Assembly: GCF_002875945.1 (NCBI RefSeq)
Contig: NZ_MCZK01000167.1
Location: 14,426 to 78,425 of the forward strand
Length of the DNA: 64,000 bases
Reading direction: 5' to 3'
From: Vibrio lentus
Lineage (GTDB): Bacteria; Pseudomonadota; Gammaproteobacteria; Enterobacterales; Vibrionaceae
Position 1 is the first letter of the stretch; each line of letters begins with the position of its first letter. Under the pieces are notes generated by a model, which saw nothing but the letters and a program-made list of their open reading frames with translations, was not told the origin of the DNA and ran no database searches. Positions 61,201-64,000 of this stretch are shown piece by piece. The translations under genes and the position numbers were made by a program.

Positions 61201-61995
61201 ATGCGGCTACCTCTCGATGGTCTTTGGCAAATTTCGCCACTGACGGATCTCTCAATCCCACAAGATGACATTACCTTTCCTGCTCCGTTAAGCTCTAAAC
61301 TCCCTGATAACCTGAGTGAAGAGGAAATCGCAGAGCAAGAGTGGCACCTGATGCATGACATCGAAGTGGATGATGCCATGTTGGCGTGCCCATTTGTTGA
61401 GTTAGTTGTCGCAGGCGTTGACTACTTTGCCGAAGTACGACTCAATGGCGTTGCCGTGTTTGACTGTGATGGTAGCGAAGCCGAATATCGTAAAGACATC
61501 CGCCCTTATATGCAGCTTGGCCGAAATCGTTTTGAGATCCTTTTCCTTGAAGAAGAGGAAAGCCTGTTGCTTGAAGAGGATATGGATGACTCTGTACCTT
61601 CAGCAGCCATTGCTAAATCAGATTCACGTATTGGGATTTGGCATGCACCGTATTTGCAGTTTGTTCGCAATGTGAAGCTTGAACAAGTCGTCACCGAGCA
61701 AATCTGGCACCACGGTGGTGGTTGTGAGTTTAAAGTGGATGTTATCTATCAAACGCTAAAGGCGGGGTTAGTATCGGCATCCATCAAGTTTAATGGTATG
61801 ACTCTCGTAATGCCGATCGATGTACGCGCTGAACATACTGGCGTCGTGTTCCAGGTCGAAGCTCCGATCATTTTTGATATTGAGAATCCTAACCCTAAGC
61901 ATCTATACTCATTAGAAGTGGTACTTGATGGGCAAGAAGAGAGTTCTTTTGTTGCCTTGAACCCAACTTCTTGCGTCAGTAACTTTTTACGCTAA
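61201..61995 (+). CDS. GH2-like sugar-binding-domain protein lacking a catalytic domain
   Basis: 264 residues, cytoplasmic (no signal peptide). The N-terminus MRLPLDGLWQISPLTDLSIPQDDITFPAPL, the central VELVVAGVDYFAEVRLNGVAVFDCDGSEAEYRKDIRPYMQLGRNRFEILF and the SDSRIGIWHAPYLQFV motif resemble the jelly-roll sugar-binding domain of beta-mannosidases and other GH2 enzymes (compare W-x-L-N-G-x-x-V and G-I-W-x-x-V-x-L). The remainder (about 160-264) looks like an immunoglobulin-like beta domain. The TIM-barrel with acid/base and nucleophile Glu is absent, and the frame is not broken, so it is a natural short form. Role unknown; perhaps a sugar-binding or regulatory protein. Confidence 0.65.
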   Translation: MRLPLDGLWQISPLTDLSIPQDDITFPAPLSSKLPDNLSEEEIAEQEWHLMHDIEVDDAMLACPFVELVVAGVDYFAEVRLNGVAVFDCDGSEAEYRKDIRPYMQLGRNRFEILFLEEEESLLLEEDMDDSVPSAAIAKSDSRIGIWHAPYLQFVRNVKLEQVVTEQIWHHGGGCEFKVDVIYQTLKAGLVSASIKFNGMTLVMPIDVRAEHTGVVFQVEAPIIFDIENPNPKHLYSLEVVLDGQEESSFVALNPTSCVSNFLR

Positions 61996-62044
61996 TTCAT
62001 AATATTTTAGCGCTACCTTCTTTCGCTATAGCGGCGCATTCTGC

Positions 62045-62950
62045 TTATAACGACTTGGCCATGACAACTTCACAAGCGTCATGGCCTGTTTCTCCCCAGG
62101 CTGAATCAAGGTGTTCAAAGCCCAATTTTTCGTAAAGTTTAACGGCGGCATTAAGACATTCGGTTGTTTCTAAATACATATGTTGATAACCCAGCTTCTT
62201 AGCTTTCTCCATCGACATATTAACCAGCTTCTTCGCTAAGCCTTTGCCTCTGGTTTCTGGCAAGAAGTACATCTTTTGCAGTTCACAGACTTCTGGCATA
62301 CCCGCTAATGGTGCAAATCCACCACCACCGACGACCTTTCCATCAAGTTCAACTACCCAATACTGAGACCTTTCATTGTTATAAACACTGAACATGTCTT
62401 CTAAGGTGGGATCAGCCACACCATAACCTTTATCTTCAGTTAGCCCGTTCTCATAAGAGACTTGGCGAATCACATTGGCCACTGCGGTGTTGTCCTGCTG
62501 TTGTAGAGGACGAACCACTACATCGATTGAAGCGCGGCTTTGCTGCAGCGCTTTAAGGTAGTGCTCAATTCCCCCCGAAACTTGTTGAGTTTCTGCTTCC
62601 GTTAAACGCTCAAGTATCGAGTCATAAAATTGATTCTGTTGACTGTGAAGTTTAGCAAGAGTGTTTATCCCTTGCTCTGTTACTGAAGCCACAACACTGC
62701 GCTTATCGTTGGGGTGTGGCGAGGTTTGAATTAGTGAGTTCTTCGCTAGATTGTTGACTGCTCTGCTGGCGTTGGACTTATCAATATTGAGCTTATCCGC
62801 TAATTGATTCACGGTTAATGGCTGCTGTTCTAGTTCAATCAGCGTATGAGCTTGAATCGGAGGTAGGGCAATATCACCACAATCTTTGTCGAGCATTCCA
62901 AGCTGTCGAACGAGCTGACGTGATAATTCTCTAAGTTGTGCTGAAGTCAT
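62045..62950 (-). CDS. MarR-type regulator fused to a GNAT acetyltransferase
   Basis: 301 residues from ATG 62950, preceded by GAGAG; a longer in-frame reading to 62980 has no better site. Residues about 1-140 are a MarR winged helix-turn-helix (QQPLTVNQLADKLNIDKSNASRAVNNLAKNSLIQTSPHPNDKRSVVASVTEQG). Residues about 145-301 are a GNAT domain (QYWVVELDGKVVGGGGFAPL, MYFLPETRGKGLAKKLVNMSMEKAKKLGYQHMYLETTECLNAAVKLYEKLGFE). Such fusions occur in many bacteria; target genes and acetylation substrate are unknown. Monocistronic. Confidence 0.9.
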   Translation of the reverse strand: MTSAQLRELSRQLVRQLGMLDKDCGDIALPPIQAHTLIELEQQPLTVNQLADKLNIDKSNASRAVNNLAKNSLIQTSPHPNDKRSVVASVTEQGINTLAKLHSQQNQFYDSILERLTEAETQQVSGGIEHYLKALQQSRASIDVVVRPLQQQDNTAVANVIRQVSYENGLTEDKGYGVADPTLEDMFSVYNNERSQYWVVELDGKVVGGGGFAPLAGMPEVCELQKMYFLPETRGKGLAKKLVNMSMEKAKKLGYQHMYLETTECLNAAVKLYEKLGFEHLDSAWGETGHDACEVVMAKSL

Positions 62951-63029
62951 GTTGTCTCTCAATATGGTTGCGATGTACAACTATAATTTAAGTGCGCATC
63001 GCAACTATGTCAACAGTAAACTCTCTAGG

Positions 63030-63434
63030 TTAAGCATGTTGGTGTAAACAAAACAGTGGTTGTACTGCTTTGCTTTCTGCTTTTCGTAACCACACTTTCT
63101 CATGGAAATAGTAAGCCACAGTATTCAAAGCGGGTTCTAACGTTGCCATCACACCACCAACAAAGGCGTCGCCAGTCAATAAGTAGACAACGGTAAAGGC
63201 AACACTAAAGTGGATAGTCGCGAAGCTTGCTGTTTTTAATTTAGTCATCCACTGACGAGCTTTAAGCGCTGGAACTTGAGCCCATGCTTTTTCATGAAAA
63301 TAGAAAGCAACAGTATTCACAGAGGGCTCAATCATGGCGATTAAGCTACCAATTAAGATGTCGCCTGTTAGTACGTAAGCGACACTAAATGCGATAGTAA
63401 AATGTAATGCAGCAAAGGTTAGTGTCTTTTTCAT
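63030..63434 (-). CDS. DUF2061 membrane protein with an internal duplication
   Basis: 134 residues made of two copies of one module: residues about 1-52 (FAALHFTIAFSVAYVLTGDILIGSLIAMIEPSVNTVAFYFHEKAWA) and about 68-118 (FATIHFSVAFTVVYLLTGDAFVGGVMATLEPALNTVAYYFHEKVWL). Each has two hydrophobic helices, an H-F/S-x-A-F motif and NTVAxYFHEKxW at the end, so four helices in total. This is the DUF2061 family. Function unknown. Confidence 0.88.
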   Translation of the reverse strand: MKKTLTFAALHFTIAFSVAYVLTGDILIGSLIAMIEPSVNTVAFYFHEKAWAQVPALKARQWMTKLKTASFATIHFSVAFTVVYLLTGDAFVGGVMATLEPALNTVAYYFHEKVWLRKAESKAVQPLFCLHQHA

Positions 63435-63580
63435 GATAATTACTCAGTCGTTGTGTTGTTTCGATAGAGCTATTATTGAGAATTATTATCATTAAATCTA
63501 ATGGGAAGGAGAGATTAATTTGATAGATGAAACCTATCAATAAATAAGTGACTGACGATAGGACTTGGAGTGAGAGGCAT

Positions 63581-63610
63581 AAAAAAAGGTTGGTCACGAA
63601 GACCAACCTT
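63581..63610 (-). terminator. Rho-independent terminator of valS
   Basis: AAGGTTGGTC pairs with GACCAACCTT around a 5-base loop, followed on the minus strand by a T-run, 45 bases after the valS stop. Confidence 0.93.
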
Positions 63611-63654
63611 TCTATTTAGAGCGAGAAGTTCGAAGCCTTCTCGTTCAATCAGTT

Positions 63655-64000
63655 TTAAAGCGCAGCGATAGTCGCTTTTTGCTCTTCTAGCTTAACAAGA
63701 GTTTCTTGGTAGCCTTCAAGCTTTTCACGCTCTTTCGCGATAACCGCTTCAGGTGCTTTAGCAACGAAACCTTCGTTACCTAGCTTACCTTCGATACGCT
63801 TAATCTCACCGTGAGTCTTCGCTACTTCTTTATCTAGACGAGCAAGCTCAGCGTCTTTGTCGATAAGACCAGCCATTGGGATCATCAGCTCAGATTTGCC
63901 AACCAGTTTGGTTGCACAAGCTGGAGTCGCTTCGCCGTCTGCTAGAACTTTAATATCGTCTAGCTTAGCTAGAGAAGTAAGAACGATCTTGTTTGCTTCG
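63655..64000 (-). CDS. valS: Valyl-tRNA synthetase, C-terminal part (gene cut by the window edge)
   Basis: Only the last about 115 residues are present; the gene continues past 64000. The visible end (EANKIVLTSLAKLDDIKVLADGE, LVGKSELMIPMAGLIDKDAELARLDKEVAKTHGEIKRIEGKLGNEGFVAKAPEAVIAKEREKLEGYQETL) is the ValS C-terminal coiled-coil tRNA-binding arm, including NEGFVAKAPEAVI. It charges tRNA-Val. Confidence 0.95.
   Translation of the reverse strand, partial: EANKIVLTSLAKLDDIKVLADGEATPACATKLVGKSELMIPMAGLIDKDAELARLDKEVAKTHGEIKRIEGKLGNEGFVAKAPEAVIAKEREKLEGYQETLVKLEEQKATIAAL

Noticed and set aside
1..64000. CRISPR arrays, insertion sequences, prophage or integron elements
   Set aside because: No direct repeats with regular spacers, no transposase, integrase or phage structural genes, and no attC-like arrays were seen.

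Overview
The window is a piece of a Vibrio chromosome, most likely the large chromosome of a Splendidus-clade or related species. The evidence is gene content and order: DUF2607, TIGR03899 and DUF2061 proteins, a DUF2796/DUF3299/ABC zinc cluster, arcA-argF-pyrBI-ridA next to rraB and valS, and the rpoN-ptsN-rapZ / lpt / mla-murA blocks. Coding density is high. There are no rRNA or tRNA genes, insertion sequences, prophage genes or CRISPR arrays.

Layout. (1) 1-4142: DUF2780 lipoprotein, fklB, oapA, a DMT transporter, ElaA-type acetyltransferase and a Crp/Fnr-type regulator. (2) 4214-9916, minus strand: a tight seven-gene unit DedA - ATP-grasp - DinB - NRDE/TANGO2 - YHS - DoxX - OlsF, ending in a bifunctional ornithine-lipid synthase; this is the most accessory-looking part. 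(3) 10201-18477: cpdB, the sulfate-activation genes cysD-cysN-permease-cysC, and TIGR03899. (4) 18797-24575: a 34-residue membrane protein missed by length cut-offs, a zinc-responsive cluster (DUF2607, ZrgA with a His-rich repeat array, ABC ATPase, permease, DUF3299) headed by a near-perfect Zur box, then ytfJ, ytfK and msrA. (5) 24772-34479: tamA-tamB, ytfP, DUF2799 lipoprotein, fbp, mpl, ubiX. (6) 34532-38118: TPP riboswitch and thiBPQ. (7) 38228-49636: darP, pmbA, mgtE, then the minus-strand block kdsD-kdsC-lptC-lptA-lptB-rpoN-hpf-ptsN-rapZ-ptsO with a CaCA exchanger upstream. (8) 49899-55360: mlaFEDCB-ibaG-murA and plsC. (9) 55485-60082: ridA, pyrI, pyrB with a leader peptide and attenuator, argF, arcA. 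(10) 60660-64000: rraB, a GH2-like protein without a catalytic domain, a MarR-GNAT fusion, DUF2061 and the 3' end of valS.

Functional picture. Much of the window concerns the cell envelope: outer-membrane assembly (tamAB), LPS precursor synthesis and export (kdsCD, lptABC), phospholipid retrograde transport (mla), peptidoglycan precursors and recycling (murA, mpl) and membrane lipids (plsC, olsF). The remainder is nutrient acquisition (sulfate, zinc, thiamine, magnesium) and pyrimidine/arginine metabolism sharing carbamoyl phosphate. The order fklB-oapA-DMT-cpdB-ytfJ-ytfK-msrA-tamA-tamB-ytfP-fbp-mpl follows the E. coli ytf region, into which the olsF, cys and zinc blocks appear inserted.

The least standard signals are the olsF operon, a Zur box superimposed on a promoter and on a terminator-like hairpin (22768-22806), a 44-codon pyrBI leader with three 21-bp repeats (57472-57606), the small membrane protein at 18797-18901 and the catalytically empty GH2-like protein at 61201-61995.
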